Below, piece by piece: positions 34,837 through 47,816 of a stretch of 64,000 nt of DNA. The translations under genes and the position numbers were made by a program. Positions within the stretch are counted from its first letter, which is position 1, and each line of letters opens with the position of its first letter. This DNA comes from Impatiens glandulifera. Its lineage: Eukaryota; Streptophyta; Magnoliopsida; Ericales; Balsaminaceae. Location: positions 7,027,389 through 7,091,388 of the forward strand of contig NC_061864.1 in the NCBI RefSeq assembly GCF_907164915.1. The letters run 5' to 3'. A model generated the notes under the pieces. That model did not search any database, had not been told where the DNA came from, and was given only the letters and a program-made list of their open reading frames with translations.

Positions 34837-35142
34837 AAACATCATCTGCCCGACCTGATTGGAATACATTGGACTCCAGATCAACACTCTTTATCTTATA
34901 GATACAGTATTGTAAGTAAATTCTACCAAAAGGAAGAGACATAAATCACTTGAACAGAAAAAAAAAATCCTTGTAACAGTGAAATGCAATGAAGAGAATT
35001 CTCATTAGAACTCCTAGAAATTTATTCATTTTAAAAGAGAACAAAAAAAAGTGGTGAAAGTATATGCTTATTCTTATCTAATGGCTCTCCAGAAAACTCA
35101 ATCCTATTTGAGTACAAAGTTGTAATTAATACAATATCTTGG
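34837..35142. other. tail-to-tail region (TLC-like gene / LSF2)
   Basis: 306 bases carrying the 3' ends of two convergent genes; a minus-strand AATAAA at 35021-35026 may serve LSF2. Confidence 0.5.
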
Positions 35143-36660
35143 TTAAGGAAGGGTTCGAACACGATCCTGAATCAATTTCCTTTCCGATTCTGATATATCC
35201 TCAAACGCATATTCTGGAAGGCTCTCAAAAGGCTCCTTCCACGGATCATTCTTGGCTAAATCGTAGGTGGCTCCTCGTATAGCTCTTTTGTTGGGTCCGC
35301 AAGGCCTCTTTGAAGTAAGCGTGTCATAAGCCTGGTTCAGCTGCAACACAATTTCCAAATAAAAATGTGACAAAAAAAAAGAAAAAAATGGATTCAAGGT
35401 AATTAATTATCTTAAGGGTTGGTTGAAGAAGATAGTGAAACTCACATTCATGGGAAGAAACCAGAACATATAAGCAATTGTAACAGCAGGTGCCCTCCCT
35501 AAACCAGCAGTGCAGTGCACATATACTTTTCCTTTACCTTCTGAGATTGCCCTTTCAAGAGAGGAAACAGCTTTAGGTAATCCAGTCCTCAATGAATCTG
35601 GATCAAAATCTCTTGCCTGCATGAACAAGATCATCATGACTGCTTGCTTCATGGGCTTAAATTTTAATTTCCTTTTTGTTTTGTTTTTGGTGGGTGACCT
35701 AGAATCTAGGACAAAAAGGTGGTTCCTGTAAAGCCTAGAACTTTAATTCTCTTTATTTCAATTCCCTTAGGAATCACTTGACCCCACCCAACCCAACATA
35801 TTGCACACTCTCCATAGTGCTAAAAGAGAGATACCTATAACTTTGGAGCATAATTAAAAGATTGGGTCATTGAGAAAGCTCAGGAAACAAATACATTGCT
35901 AGAGTTTTTTGAGAAGAATTGATGGCCGAATCTGAAAAGCTATTGTGATTTGTTAGAATCTTCAAAGCAGAAACTAAAGCAAGTTCTCAACTAATGTTCT
36001 CCACAGTACAAAACTAAATTCGATTTCTGATTGGTGCAAATGTAAAGAAAATATCTACTACCCGAACACGACCAAACCCGAGGTAGCTAAAGTGGTAATA
36101 ATGTCGAACAAAATACATGGGCTAGCATAGCAGTTAGTGAAGAAAGAAATTGGCTTACAGGCCTTCTCATATGGTGTATGTCAAGTTCTTGACATCTTTT
36201 TAAGATAGATTGAAAGTCTATTCCCCAATACTCAATGTCTTTGTCCTGTTGCAAATTGAGGATGTAAGCAACATCTTCTTCTACCTTTAGATGGTCTATG
36301 TCCTCTGCCTTCTGCGGCTGAGATCCCACAATCACATTTTCAGTGATTAAGGTATAATTCATGCCTGAAATTAGGAAATAGGATAAAATTACAAATTTGC
36401 ATAACCCATTTGATTAGATTTAGAAAGGGAGAAAACTTACCCAGATCGTGATGATACTCATAAGGGTTCCTCATCATCTTCTTCATTGCCACGTTGTAGT
36501 CTTCCATCTTGTTACTACTAGAGCGAGATAAGCATAATTTGGAAATCCGGTGAGGGTAGATTTTGGTGAGGAAAAGTGGAGATTTTCCGACGGAATTCGT
36601 TCTGGGTGATTTGAAGAGAGGGGAAGAAAGGAAGTAGCTATTACCCAATATTGCTGCCAT
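35143..36660 (-). CDS. LSF2: phosphoglucan phosphatase LSF2, chloroplastic
   Basis: Four exons on the minus strand: 36441..36660, 36159..36364, 35446..35616, 35143..35340; 264 residues. Residues 1-50 are Ser-, Lys- and Arg-rich (FLSSPLFKSPRTNS..), a plastid transit peptide. The dual-specificity phosphatase domain follows, from YTLITENVIVGSQPQ. The catalytic P-loop HCTAGLGR is at 176-183 (nucleophile Cys177, Arg183) and the DSP D-loop is RPARDFD at 141-147. The C-terminal domain ends PWKEPFESLPEYAFEDISE. LSF2 removes C3-phosphate from starch glucan in the chloroplast, aiding nightly starch breakdown. Like known LSF2, it has no carbohydrate-binding module after the catalytic domain. Arabidopsis LSF2 is about 18 residues longer, mainly in the transit peptide. 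A MITE lies about 170 bases upstream of the ATG. Confidence 0.95.
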
Positions 36661-36830
36661 ATCTTTAGACCCTCCTCCTCTGCTTTCTCATAATAGATTT
36701 TTCTATACAAGGTTTGTGTAGAAAACTTCCAAAAATCTCGATATGTGAAAAATTCCTCGCACATGGTGCCAAAGGATTAATTTATTTTTAGTGGGATTTA
36801 TTTTTGGAAGAAATTAATTACTAATTCATG

Positions 36831-37054
36831 GGAAAATTTGACGAGATATTCTAATAATTACATCATTTTGGAAAATGACCAGGCCCTATAAAGTTGGTAA
36901 AATTGACTCTTTCGGACGAAAATACTTTTTGCGGTCGCGACACGTTGGGTTATTACGTGCTGCGTGACGCGACAGAGTATTTTCGTCTTTACACAGATTG
37001 AAAAGGTCATTTTTACAACGAATACATTATTAGGGTCATTTCATCAAATTTTCC
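36831..37054. mobile_element. MITE in the LSF2 promoter (Mutator-like)
   Basis: A 224-bp insert starts GGAAAATTTGACGAGAT and ends with the inverse of GGAAAATTTGATGAAAT. It is flanked by AATTCATG (36823-36830) and AATTAATG (37055-37062), a near-perfect 8-bp direct repeat. The core holds a GC-rich imperfect palindrome around GGTCGCGACACG and a matching GACGAAAATACT inverted pair. The repeat length (8 to 9 bp) suggests a Mutator- or hAT-type mobiliser. It starts 170 bases upstream of the LSF2 ATG. Confidence 0.75.
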
Positions 37055-38040
37055 AATTAATGCACATGTAAAATAAAATAAAAAGAAAAAGGTTGAATAC
37101 TTTTTTGAGAAGTAAAAAGAAAAGTTATATTTAGAACAAATTGTTTTATTGCATTAATACTAAGGTGTAAAATAAAGGGACAAATATAACGTGGGCTTGT
37201 TTGTTGTTGATTCAGTTTGTCTGCAAACCAAATCATGAACAAACGACAAGTGTCTCAGTGTGACACTATCCTCTTTTAATTAATGGGGTTTCTAGCAATG
37301 CCATTAATTAATTAATAAATATTCACAATAATATAAATTCCTGGAATAATTTTATCCAAATCCAAATTACCCCGAAAGCAGCATCATACGGTGGTTTTCC
37401 ATACAAAACCATTACTAATTGTGGCTATCCATTTTTTTATTATTTTTTTTCATGATTTTTGATATACTGCCACATCACAAGAATAAGATTCTTCTAATTA
37501 AATGTTCTTTGATAAGACACTAATTAAATAAGTATCATCATTCCTTTTAATTCTTTTGAGATATTATAAGACATCTTAAAAAAAAAGGTTTAGGTTAACG
37601 CAAAAGACAAAATGTTGTTGTTTAATTTGGGTCGGTCAACTCATAGTCTTATTATCCTTTATTTGCCTCATAGTGGTTAGTATTCTTTTAATGCAAAAAT
37701 TACACTTTTATAAATTGTGAATGTTATAAATTTTATCTAAAACATTAAAGATTTTATATTTAATTTCTACTTAGAAATATTTTAAATTAAAATGTGAGGT
37801 GCTAACTTTCAGATAAACAATTGGGTTAACTTAGAAGGACAGATGAATATACTAAGCCTGAGAAAATTTGTAAGAATAAAACTGGTTCTGATTATGTGGA
37901 TTTGAATGAAGTTCATAACGGGTAGACATTACCAATATTAGCTATGGGCTCGGTTAGAAAACGACGAGGATTATGAGGCGTGGAAAAAAAGTTCGCAAAG
38001 AAAGTGAAATCTCGACCAAGAAAAAGAGATTGTGTATAAC

Positions 38041-38335
38041 CAAGGCCGCCCTGAGAAGCCCTGAGATTTTGGGGCCTATGCAAATTTAAATTTTGGGGCC
38101 CTAAAATAGTAAAAATTGTTTTTTTTAATTTTAATTAATAAAATAAAATATAAATAATTAATATATTATAATACGAGACTAAAAAGGAGATAAAAAATTA
38201 TTTTTATAATATATATTTAATATTAAAAGAGAAAAAAGAAGAAAAAATAATATTAATAATAAAATATTATTAAATATAAAAAATGGGACCCTATGCAAGT
38301 GCATTGGTTGCCTTACCCCAGAGTGACCGGCCCTG
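38041..38335. mobile_element. hAT-type MITE with perfect 8-bp target duplication
   Basis: The 295-bp insert starts CAAGGCCGCCCTGAG and ends with the inverse of CAGGGCCGGTCACTC. TGTATAAC occurs immediately on both sides (38033-38040 and 38336-38343). Eight-base duplications and CA(A/G)GGCCG termini are characteristic of hAT elements. No coding capacity. Confidence 0.88.
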
Positions 38336-40459
38336 TGTATAACTTTTAAAGTTATGTGAATTTTAATGGTCGGGCTAAATAATTCTGTTAACAATCTTTT
38401 GAAGGTGTTGAGGTTAGTGTAGAGTGTGGATTAGTTTATACAAGTTTTAACTTGAATTTGTTATGATTGATAATTTAAATTTAACTATTATGTTATAATT
38501 TGTTTGTATTTGGTTCTGATTTATCTTTGTGCATATAATTTTTAGTACCGAATGAAAAATCATCTCATTTAAGATTATTCTTACTCTTACTCCCTTTTAT
38601 TTAGAAAACAAAATTATTGTTCATATAAAATCATTATTTATTTATTAAAAATATATGATTATAAGTAATAATAGATGTATTTCTCTATTATGATGGTTGG
38701 ATCTACTGGGTTAATATTTCTTATATGGGTATTTTCATTTTGTGAATGTTGTTTTGTAAAATATATAGTTTGCTTATGTTTTTATTAAATTAGGTGTTCT
38801 GTATTTGTTTTTGTTTTATTAAGGAATGACATAGACAAGAGAACATATAAGAAGTTAATGTGGCCTTACCTAGCTACCTACCATTAATAAATTTCTTGTT
38901 ACTTCTTCACTATGGAAAAATCTCTCAATCTTTATCCATCGTGAATTGTCCTTTTCCCGGTCCTGTTCATCACACTTATTTAAGATCTCTATTCAAATAA
39001 TTATGTATGTAGAATGAATGAAATCCTGATCTATTTATTATTCAAGAATATTATTCAATAACTTTAGAGTGTTTAATCTCTCAAATCTCAATAGTATAGT
39101 AAAGTTGCATTTTATAAGGAATAAGTGGTGCTCTAGTATATATGCATGCATGTAAGTCAAAAGTCTTATTATATAATATGAATAATGATCTAAAAGGTAA
39201 TATATATATATATATCAAATAAAGTCAATATTAATCCCACTATATTTTGAATTACTAGCTACCCAAAACAATCAAATTTAACTTTAATATAATTGTGATT
39301 ATACTATTTATAAAAAAAAATAAAAAAAATTCAAAACAATCTAGCTAGTAGTTGAGTTGGTGGGTTACCGCATCATAAGTCAAGAAAAACTGCGAAAGCA
39401 TCATATATATTAATACACACCATTACGAATTAATCTTAAATAATTGTTGTTATTAGTTGAAGATATGTTTCAAAATATTTATTAATAGTTAGATTAGTAT
39501 ATTATATATAACATATTTTCATCCAATTCAATTTCAACATAATTTAATCAAAATAAAATAAGCATAATTTTTTTTCTTAATATTTATAAGCCCACACCAT
39601 TTTAACAACTGATCACATTCTGATTTTTTTTTTTTTTAAATGAATAGAGTTCATGAAAGGCATGGGGGGAGAGATTAAATCTTAATTTATATTTAACATA
39701 TGTTTTCCCTTAATATTTATAAAATTAAATATATTATTTTTAATATTAAGTCCCATCATGTATATATATCTCATACACCAAGGTGCAGACTACAGGAGGG
39801 TATCATAAGTGAAAATATATTTGTTGTTTTTTAAAACCAAATTAGAGAAGTTATATAATGATGTTAAAATTTAATATTTTTTTTTGTCTAATTAGTTAAA
39901 TATTATGAAAGATAAAAAATGATGTTAAACAATTTGCATAATAACATAATAGGAAAAAAAAAGAACAAAAAATGAAATATAATAATGTTGGATTCTCATT
40001 ACTTGAAATAGTCTCATTCCTTGCATATCTCCCCTCTTCTTCATTGATTTATGGAAAAAATTTAGAATTCCAAACTCTTCCAATAAAACTATACTATACA
40101 TGTTGATTGCATAAAATAAAATGCTGGTTGAACTAATTTCCATAATTGCTAATTACCCTCTTTTTCTATATCAATTATTAACAATAATCGATAATATTAA
40201 TATTAGGATAAACATATATTAATAATATTAATCATTATATATAGATAATCTTTTGATATTATATGTGCAATGGGAAATCAAATTTTGGTTTTGTCAAGGA
40301 CAAAGGTTTTTTTCTTGAATAACCATGGTTAATTAAATAAATGTTAAATATATTATATTATAGGAATTAAAGTTTGTACCACTAAATTTCATTAAAATAT
40401 TAATGAAAGAAAAATACATATTATATTATATTAATTAATTACTGACTATTTATTCTACA

Positions 40460-42193
40460 TTAAATAACCTCGACCGCTTTCTTTACGCTCCCACTCTCCA
40501 TAATTTCATTATTTATTACATTGGTCCCATTACTTGTATCATCAGTGCAATTTGGTCCCTTAATTAATCCGAATTTTATCATAAGTCCCTGTAACCAGTC
40601 CGGGATCTGTAGAACAATGTATGTTCCTATCCCGCCGATCAAACCGTACGCGATCGAGTAAGTCAACGGCATCAATAGAAGAGTCACGAACGCCGGAATC
40701 GCTTGCCGCATATCGTCCCAATCTATCTCCACCACCGCCTTCATCATCAATACTCCGACGAGAATCAACGGCGGTCCAACAGCCCACGGCGGAATAGATG
40801 CCAGCAACGGCGTAAAGAAGAACGATAAGAAGAAATAGAAACCGGCTGTCAACGCCGTTAGCCCAGTCCTTCCGCCTTCCCTTATACCCGTTGATGATTC
40901 GATGAACGCCGTCACGGGCGACGTACCCAGAAGAGAACCAACAACGATCGCAGACGCGTCGGACATGAAGGCGAAATACTGACCTTCGAAATCGCCGTTT
41001 GCATCTGTAAATCCGGCGAATCGAGCCATTGAGTAAAGGGTTCCGGTCGTGTCTAATATGTCTACGTATAGAAAAGTAACTAATGCTTCCCAGAATAATC
41101 CTGTTCCGATTCCTTTGAAACTCAACGCGCCTGCGGTTTCCTCGATTTTATGAACGTCGACGACTTTTTTGAAATAATCGTATGAAGAATTGCCGGCGGC
41201 TGTGTTTGGGAACGCCGTGACGGAGGTGTTGCGGAACCACGATATGGCGGTGACGAAAATGATACCGTAAATCATCGCACCCTTTATATTCTTAACTAAG
41301 CAATACGCGATTATCACGAACCCGACAATACCGAGCCAAAGAGTTGGGTTCTGCATTTTATGGTCTAGACAGAAGATTTCACCTGAAACAGTTCCACCGG
41401 CGAGAAGACTCACCGTCCCATTGGCGGAAGTTATCACCGGCGCTAAGGCGGCGCGTGAGGATTGAGGACATCCCCCGAGAGTGACTAGTGTCGCTGAGTT
41501 ATAACCCACCAAGCCTAGTCCCTGGTTCCCCTGCAAACCGATAAACGCTAGGAATAAACCGATTCCGGCCGAAGAGGAGATTCTGACCGGTTTAGGCACG
41601 AGTTTGGCGAGCTTGGCGCGTAAACCGATTGCGGAAATCAGGAGGAATATGAGCCCTTCGATGAAGACGGCGGCTAGGGCACTCTGGTAAGGGATATTAC
41701 CGGAGCCATGAAATCCGACGACGGTGTAGGCGAAGTAAGCGTTTGTTCCCATTCCAGGAGCTAAAGCGAGAGGAAGATTCGCGAAGGTTCCCATGATGAG
41801 ACATCCGACTAAGGAAGACGCAACGGTTGCGACGATGAGATCCTTCCGAATTCTCCCCAAACAGGCGGTGTAACCGGGATTGACCGGTTCAAATTTACAG
41901 GAAACGTCAGGCTGAATAACTCTTAGGCCGGAAGCGGTGCAGTTAGAGACGGATAAGGTGGGATCAGAACAGAGAGGTATACAATCGGAAACAGAGCAGG
42001 TTGCGCCGGAATCAGAAAGTATGCTAGCGTTGACGGCGAGGATGTATGCCATGGTTAAGAAAGTAGCAGTGCCGGCACGAAACTCTGTGGTGAAAGTTGT
42101 TCCCCGTTCAACGATCTTGAAGTGCTTTCCGACCTTACTCCGGGCGACGAACTTATTCAGTCGGACCAACGGCGATGGATTCTGAATCTCCAT
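40460..42193 (-). CDS. AZG1: adenine/guanine permease AZG1
   Basis: Intronless, 577 residues, full length for plant AZG proteins. About 12-14 hydrophobic segments. The AzgA-type substrate-site motif [18 protein letters not shown] lies at 143-160 and [15 protein letters not shown] in the second half, where the NCS2 purine-permease fold carries its other binding residues. An extracellular Cys-rich loop at 64-111 ([10 protein letters not shown]...) is typical of plant AZG and absent from the bacterial proteins. The family imports adenine and guanine by proton symport; Arabidopsis AZG1 also moves cytokinin bases and acts with auxin export in roots. Codons are GC-rich compared with the flanks, as in other intronless plant genes. 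Arabidopsis AZG1 (At3g10960) is close to LSF2 and MSD1, matching the order here. Confidence 0.96.
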   Translation of the reverse strand: MEIQNPSPLVRLNKFVARSKVGKHFKIVERGTTFTTEFRAGTATFLTMAYILAVNASILSDSGATCSVSDCIPLCSDPTLSVSNCTASGLRVIQPDVSCKFEPVNPGYTACLGRIRKDLIVATVASSLVGCLIMGTFANLPLALAPGMGTNAYFAYTVVGFHGSGNIPYQSALAAVFIEGLIFLLISAIGLRAKLAKLVPKPVRISSSAGIGLFLAFIGLQGNQGLGLVGYNSATLVTLGGCPQSSRAALAPVITSANGTVSLLAGGTVSGEIFCLDHKMQNPTLWLGIVGFVIIAYCLVKNIKGAMIYGIIFVTAISWFRNTSVTAFPNTAAGNSSYDYFKKVVDVHKIEETAGALSFKGIGTGLFWEALVTFLYVDILDTTGTLYSMARFAGFTDANGDFEGQYFAFMSDASAIVVGSLLGTSPVTAFIESSTGIREGGRTGLTALTAGFYFFLSFFFTPLLASIPPWAVGPPLILVGVLMMKAVVEIDWDDMRQAIPAFVTLLLMPLTYSIAYGLIGGIGTYIVLQIPDWLQGLMIKFGLIKGPNCTDDTSNGTNVINNEIMESGSVKKAVEVI

Positions 42194-42390
42194 TGAAGAA
42201 GAAGAGAAGAAGTTGAATTATATGATCAAATTAGTGAATCAAACAAACCCTATATATCATGCATGTATACAATACAAATCCTCTTAGAGAGAGATTGGAT
42301 TAAACATGATCGGAGAAGAAGAAGCTTCAGTGGGAGAGAGAGAGAGTCGCCGCTTGATAAGAGAGATTCTGTTGGGGAGAGATCCTCTCT

Positions 42391-42399
42391 ATTTTTATA
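42391..42399 (-). promoter_or_regulatory. TATA box of AZG1
   Basis: Minus-strand TATAAAAAT about 200 bases before the ATG, followed by an AG-rich leader. Confidence 0.5.
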
Positions 42400-43303
42400 A
42401 CTCGGAATCTCGGATTTATTTATTTATTTATTTATTTATTTATTATATTATATTATATGGGAACGCCGTAATTACACACAATTTTAATTATTTATTTTAT
42501 TTTATTTATTGACCCGCAATTATCTTTGACTATTTATTTTAATTTATTATTCCGGGTAGTAATGTAATTAATTCAACTCTATCGATTGAATTTGTTACAA
42601 TTATTTAACCAGGATCATAGGAATTTATTAAAATATACTGAATTTTCGAAAAGAATTTTGAAAATCATTTATAACATATTTGTTTCAATGTTCGGCCACT
42701 TTTGTGGTATCCCGTACCCATTACTTTATTGAATTACCATTTTTTACCATCAACTGTGAATTCAATTATCTATAAAAAAAAATAAAAATAAAAAAAAAGT
42801 GATTTCATACCAAATAAGAATGGAAAAATTGGCATTCTTCCCTAATAAGAATCCATTAGAATCTCACAATATATAATTGGATTCCAAAAAGTTTGCTTAT
42901 TTAGTTATAATATTTACTTTGCCTTTATAATCTAATATTGTTAATCTATTTATTATAAACAAAATAATAATAATAAAATATAAATTACCTCAAATTATTA
43001 CCTTATTTTTGGGAACTGATATTTTTAATTTAATTAAAATGTTGATTTGGTTTAAAATTAAAGTTTGGATCTTTCATTTGCACATCTCCTAGGAAGCGCT
43101 GAGATATGTTTTTAGTAAAAAAATCTCAAGATGGTAAATAAGCTTGAAATATATAAAAAATGACACGTGAATGCTTAATGATATTAAAAAAACTGTCTAT
43201 ATAAACATCTTGACAGTTTCTTTAATAAATTAACCTATATGTATAATATTAATAATAATTAATATATTTGAAAATAATAATGATGAAATTTAGTAGAGTT
43301 GAC

Positions 43304-43755
43304 AAATTTAAACTCGACACAAAAACATGACACCGAACACAAAAAAAATTAAATTAGGGTCAAAATTAAGTTAACCTGATAAATAAACATGTTAAAATTG
43401 GGTCGACCCGAAATGACCCAAAGTAGACTCAATAACTCGTTTACAAGTTTATATTGATGAGTTTTGTGTTACTCTTTCCCACTAATTTACTCATATTTTT
43501 TTCAAATTTTGTATAAACGGATTTATGATTTAACTTTATTTTTATTTTGTGTTGATGTCATTTTAATTTTGAAACAGAGATATTTGAATTAATTACATCA
43601 GATTTTGTTCGATTTAAGTTCGGTAAATCAGGTTCAACGGGTTAGGTTCAGGTCAATCATAAATGAACAAGTCGATTCATGTTAATATCGTTCAACCCGT
43701 TAACTTGTCATCCCGAACTCGACAACCTGAAACTGACCCAAATTGTCACTAAGGA
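43304..43755. mobile_element. MITE-like element with GGGTCGACCCG core
   Basis: The left edge AGTTGACAAATTTAAACTC and the inverse of the right edge, AGTGACAATTTGGGTC, are similar. The interior has repeated AACCCG/CGGGTT, CTCGAC and ACATGACAC words common in plant MITEs of this type. No clear target duplication. Confidence 0.4.
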
Positions 43756-43780
43756 TAATATTGTTCTATATACTTAAATT

Positions 43781-43995
43781 ATCATCGACCATTAGTCTCT
43801 TAAAAGACTTTTGAATTTCGTGTACATGTAATCTCAAAAGTTCAATATTAAATGTTATTTTTATTGTAATTTTTCATTTATTATTTTCTTTATTTTAATT
43901 TTTTTTTTTATACATGTAATTATCAATCACCAATCAATATCAATCTAATATTTTAGAGTTGTCATCTCTATTGTTATTATATTCTCTATATCCTT
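43781..43995. repeat. direct repeat, copy 1
   Basis: About 215 bp, starting near the block CTCTTAAAAGACTTTTGA and ending near ATATTCTCTATATCC, matches 45140-45325 in the same orientation with scattered differences and small gaps. Confidence 0.6.
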
Positions 43996-44439
43996 CACCA
44001 GATAAGAGAGATGTGTCTCACTCTTCTCTTCTTCTTACATGTCTTCATTCTTTTATCTTATTGAGATGAATCTCATTCTTTTTTTTTTTGTTCATTTCTT
44101 TATCTTATGAAGATTATGTCTTTTACATTTATAAGCTCATATCTCATGAACATTTTTCTTCCAAATGTTTCAACCACAAATGTTAGTGTGCTTACATAAT
44201 GTTATCCATCATTTCTATATATCTAGTCATGTCACCTTTGTAACACTTTTTTTCCTTTTAAAATCACAAAAACTCTTTATCAATCTACTATGAATACACT
44301 TATATTTCCTCTCATGCACCACCGTTTCCCATTATTTTCACTACCACTCATTTTGAAATCTAATCATTACAACCTCTTAACTTTCATCACCATCCAACTT
44401 TGAAACTTAATCATCTTCCGTCATTTCATATGGTATGCA

Positions 44440-44955
44440 CCCCGACTACAAAAATTGAGTATAACTTCATTGTTAAAAATTATTACTGATTATAAAAAGT
44501 CGATGCTGATTATACGAGTCGAAAAAATTATTACGAATTGTAAAAGTTGATGCCGACCATTAAGTTGACGACGACTTGAGAAAATCGTTACTTCATTTTC
44601 TATATCCATTAATCCAACTAGTGTAAGATTATAAATGGATCCAATTTTTTTATTTCCACTAGAAATTATACAGACTTTCTATAGGACCCGTCTTATTCAC
44701 AAAATTCATCACTACTTTAGCTACCTTAAGGTTTGACCAGTTACAATAAATAAAAATTGCTTGGGAATTCATTTTGTAAAAGTCGATATTGACTATAATA
44801 GTTGATGCCGACTATTAAAGTCGATACCAATTGTAAGAGAAAATGATTAATGATTGTAGAAGTTGAGAAAATCATTACTGACGGTAAAAATCGATGCCGA
44901 CAATAAAACATCGAGAAAAACATTATCAATTGAAAAGTTGATGTCGATCATGGGC
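44440..44955. repeat. degenerate tandem array of GTCGATGCCGACTAT-type units
   Basis: Units resembling AAAGTCGATGCCGACTATA recur at least nine times (for example 44498, 44547, 44780, 44801, 44815, 44887, 44935), separated by GAGAAAATCATTAC-like spacers. They are diverged but recognisable. It lies between the two direct repeats. Confidence 0.6.
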
Positions 44956-45139
44956 TCATGATTTGTCCCACACAAACTCTGGAATTTCTTGTCATCAATT
45001 AATACATATCTGATCAACTAGCTAACATTAACACTCATTTTGTCTTATTACTTAACAAACTCATGGTGTGTACCATTTTGTTTTCTTTCATGAAAAATAT
45101 TACTGATTACAATATCATCAGCCTTAAATGATCCAGAAT

Positions 45140-45325
45140 TAAGATCAATCATTCATCTCTCAAAAGACTTTTGAGTGTCCATAATTTCAAAAATTCAATA
45201 TATTAAATATTATTTATTGTAACATTTCATTTACTATAAATATTTGTACATGTAACCAATCATCTATCAATATCAATCTAATTTATTAGAGTTTGTCATT
45301 TTTTTTATTATATTCTCTACTTTCT
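45140..45325. repeat. direct repeat, copy 2
   Basis: Counterpart of 43781-43995 (CTCAAAAGACTTTTGAGTG, ATCAATATCAATCTAAT, TTATTATATTCTCTA). Together they bracket about 1.1 kb, which could be a decayed non-coding LTR-type element. Confidence 0.6.
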
Positions 45326-45742
45326 CTATTTTATGTACTCACACCCTATATATTAAAGAACATATAAAAATATAATTGTATCATCCTGTTTGAAGAGGGT
45401 AATTGTACCATTTAATTGGCTAGATTTTGATATATATATATATATATTATAACTTCGTCAATATTATGTCATTTCAATAGTTTTATTTTTTCTTTTTAAA
45501 TTATAATATTTTTTCACAATAAAAAAAATAAAAGTGGGAGGGAATTTGGAAAGCAAATGGGAGATTGAATTAGAAAAGTAAGGAAGATGAGAAAATAGAT
45601 AAGTCAATCAAATTAAGTCAAATCGTCATTTTCTCTCTCATTTTCTCCCAATTATTTCTTATAAAAAAATAACAAAAATTCTAACTTTTTATTATCTAAA
45701 GTGAAGTGACTACAATCACAAATAATTTGTTGGGCATGTATG

Positions 45743-45985
45743 AGGACGGATTCAGATATCCGAGTTGAGGTGGACTTAAAAAAATTAGGGTGCGCTTAAA
45801 AAAGTAACGAAAAAATTAATGATAAAACGAGAACAGATAAATGTAAATTTTATTTTTTTTCTAAAAAAATTATATAAAAAATAATGTATTAAACTAAAAA
45901 ATTAAGAAATTATAAAGTAATATCAAATTTGTACGATAAAAAAAAATAAATTGAGGTGGGTACATACATAGATTCGCCCTTAGGC
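45743..45985. repeat. dispersed repeat, copy 1
   Basis: GGACGGATTCAGATATCC followed by GAGGTGGACTTAAAAAAATT resembles 48787-49005. It ends near GATTCGCCCTTAGGC, the inverse of which is similar to the start, suggesting an inverted-repeat element. Confidence 0.45.
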
Positions 45986-47816
45986 ATTGAGTTGGATAAC
46001 TACTTTGAAAGTTATGCTCTTCCGAAAAAATGAAAAAATGTAAGATAAATTTAAAGTGTTTTTGTTTAACAATAAATACGATAAAAAAAAAATTATATAA
46101 GAAAAACTTTTGATTAACGGAAAAACATTGTGAGAAGAAGATAGCTTGTCCAAGCTACTACCATCAAACATGCGTTCTACAACTTAAATGCTTCCTCACA
46201 AAAAAAAAGTTTATTTTAATTTATAATGAAAACAGGGACGAAACAAAATTATTGTCGATTTTTTTTTACAAAGAAATTGATCATGATTCTAAAAACAACC
46301 GTTTGCTTCAGTACTAATACAATTTACCATTCATCTCCTTATTTAATTTAAGATGTTTTAAATAAGAATCGAAACATGGTATTTGATTTCTTAGGAATAA
46401 TTTTTATTCACTTAAAAATATGAGTACAACACTATCACAAATTATGGTAATAAATAATTTTTTTAAGCAAATTGTTGAAAATGAAATCTGAACATATTGA
46501 CATAATTATAATACATAAACTAATTTTAATGTATATGTAGAAAGTAAAATCAAACAAAATGGTATATATAAAAGTATTTCAAATGTTAATGTATAGGGAG
46601 CAAAATCTTTATTATCCCAAATTCATAAGATGTGAACAAATTATTAGTTGGCCGGAATTATTATTTCATGTCCGATGTTGTTGTATATTGATATGAGTTA
46701 GTCAAAACAAAAATTTGACCAAAACTCTAAATAATGCACGTTTGGAATAAGTAGAAAATAATCAAATAATAGTTCACACCAAAATCTCCTTAAAATTTGT
46801 ATCATATAGGTTATGGAGATATTTATGCAAATAATAAGCTTCGATTGATTTAGTCGTTCACATTAATTGGCACATAATAAGTAAGAATAATAAATTCCAA
46901 ATTTTAATATCTGGCACCTGAGTTTGTAATTAATGCAAATCCCGTGTACTAATTATTTGTGAAATTAAATTAAAATATATAAACAGTGCTAGAAAGATGG
47001 GTGTGAATGTGAACCTTAATTATTTGCTAATTTAATTAATTATTATATTCGTGTGCTAACAGCTAATTGCAAGGAGTTGACTTGTTTAATTCCAAACAAG
47101 TTGTGGGATGACTAAAACAATGGAGGACTTTTGCCGTAAATATACGCTTCTTCTTAAACATATTGGCAATTTGGAATATTTGATTTCCAATTCTTATCAT
47201 TTAAACACTTTTGGTTTGGTTTAGTTTAATTTTAAATGTATTTCAAAATTAAGTTAATTAGTAAGATTTATAACATTGAAAGGGAGCTCAAAATTGTCGC
47301 TAGATTAAAAGATGAGATTATTTCCTTAATTATTATATATTCTATCGATGGATTCTCACTTCGTATAAGTTCGACAAAATTCCGAACAATTTATTTGTTG
47401 GAATCGGTTCAGAAAAATATTATATATATATATAATTCATTTAATTGAATTTGACAGGTTGATCAGTTTCTTACTCCACTAATAATAAAAATAGTATGAA
47501 AGCAAAGTTTTGGATAAAACTTTTAATAATTTATTTGGCTAGGTAATAGAGAAACTCGTTTGACATATATATATAATCATAAATGCATCATCCGTCCTCT
47601 ACAAATAATTAAACAAATGCAAGCTGGCCCATTCACATGAATATTGAGGAATTATTTATATTTTTTGGTAGCCACGTTATAGATATATCATATATTCTCT
47701 TATATATATATAGTCAACTTATATATTTTTATTAATAAATTTGATTAAATTAGTAAGAAATTTATGAAAGCCTTTAATATGTTTCCTATATAAATATATA
47801 TGAGCAGAAAAATCCT

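Larger units (their letters stand above)
36661..40459. other. LSF2 promoter and gene-poor region up to AZG1
   Basis: Contains two defined MITEs (36831 and 38041). The rest is AT-rich with no recognised gene; at 39350 a TAGTTGAGTTGG sequence resembles a tRNA A box but has no matching B box. Confidence 0.5.

Noticed and set aside
40560..40787. Second minus-strand frame within AZG1
   Set aside because: Shadow frame of the GC-rich AZG1 coding region; no independent support.
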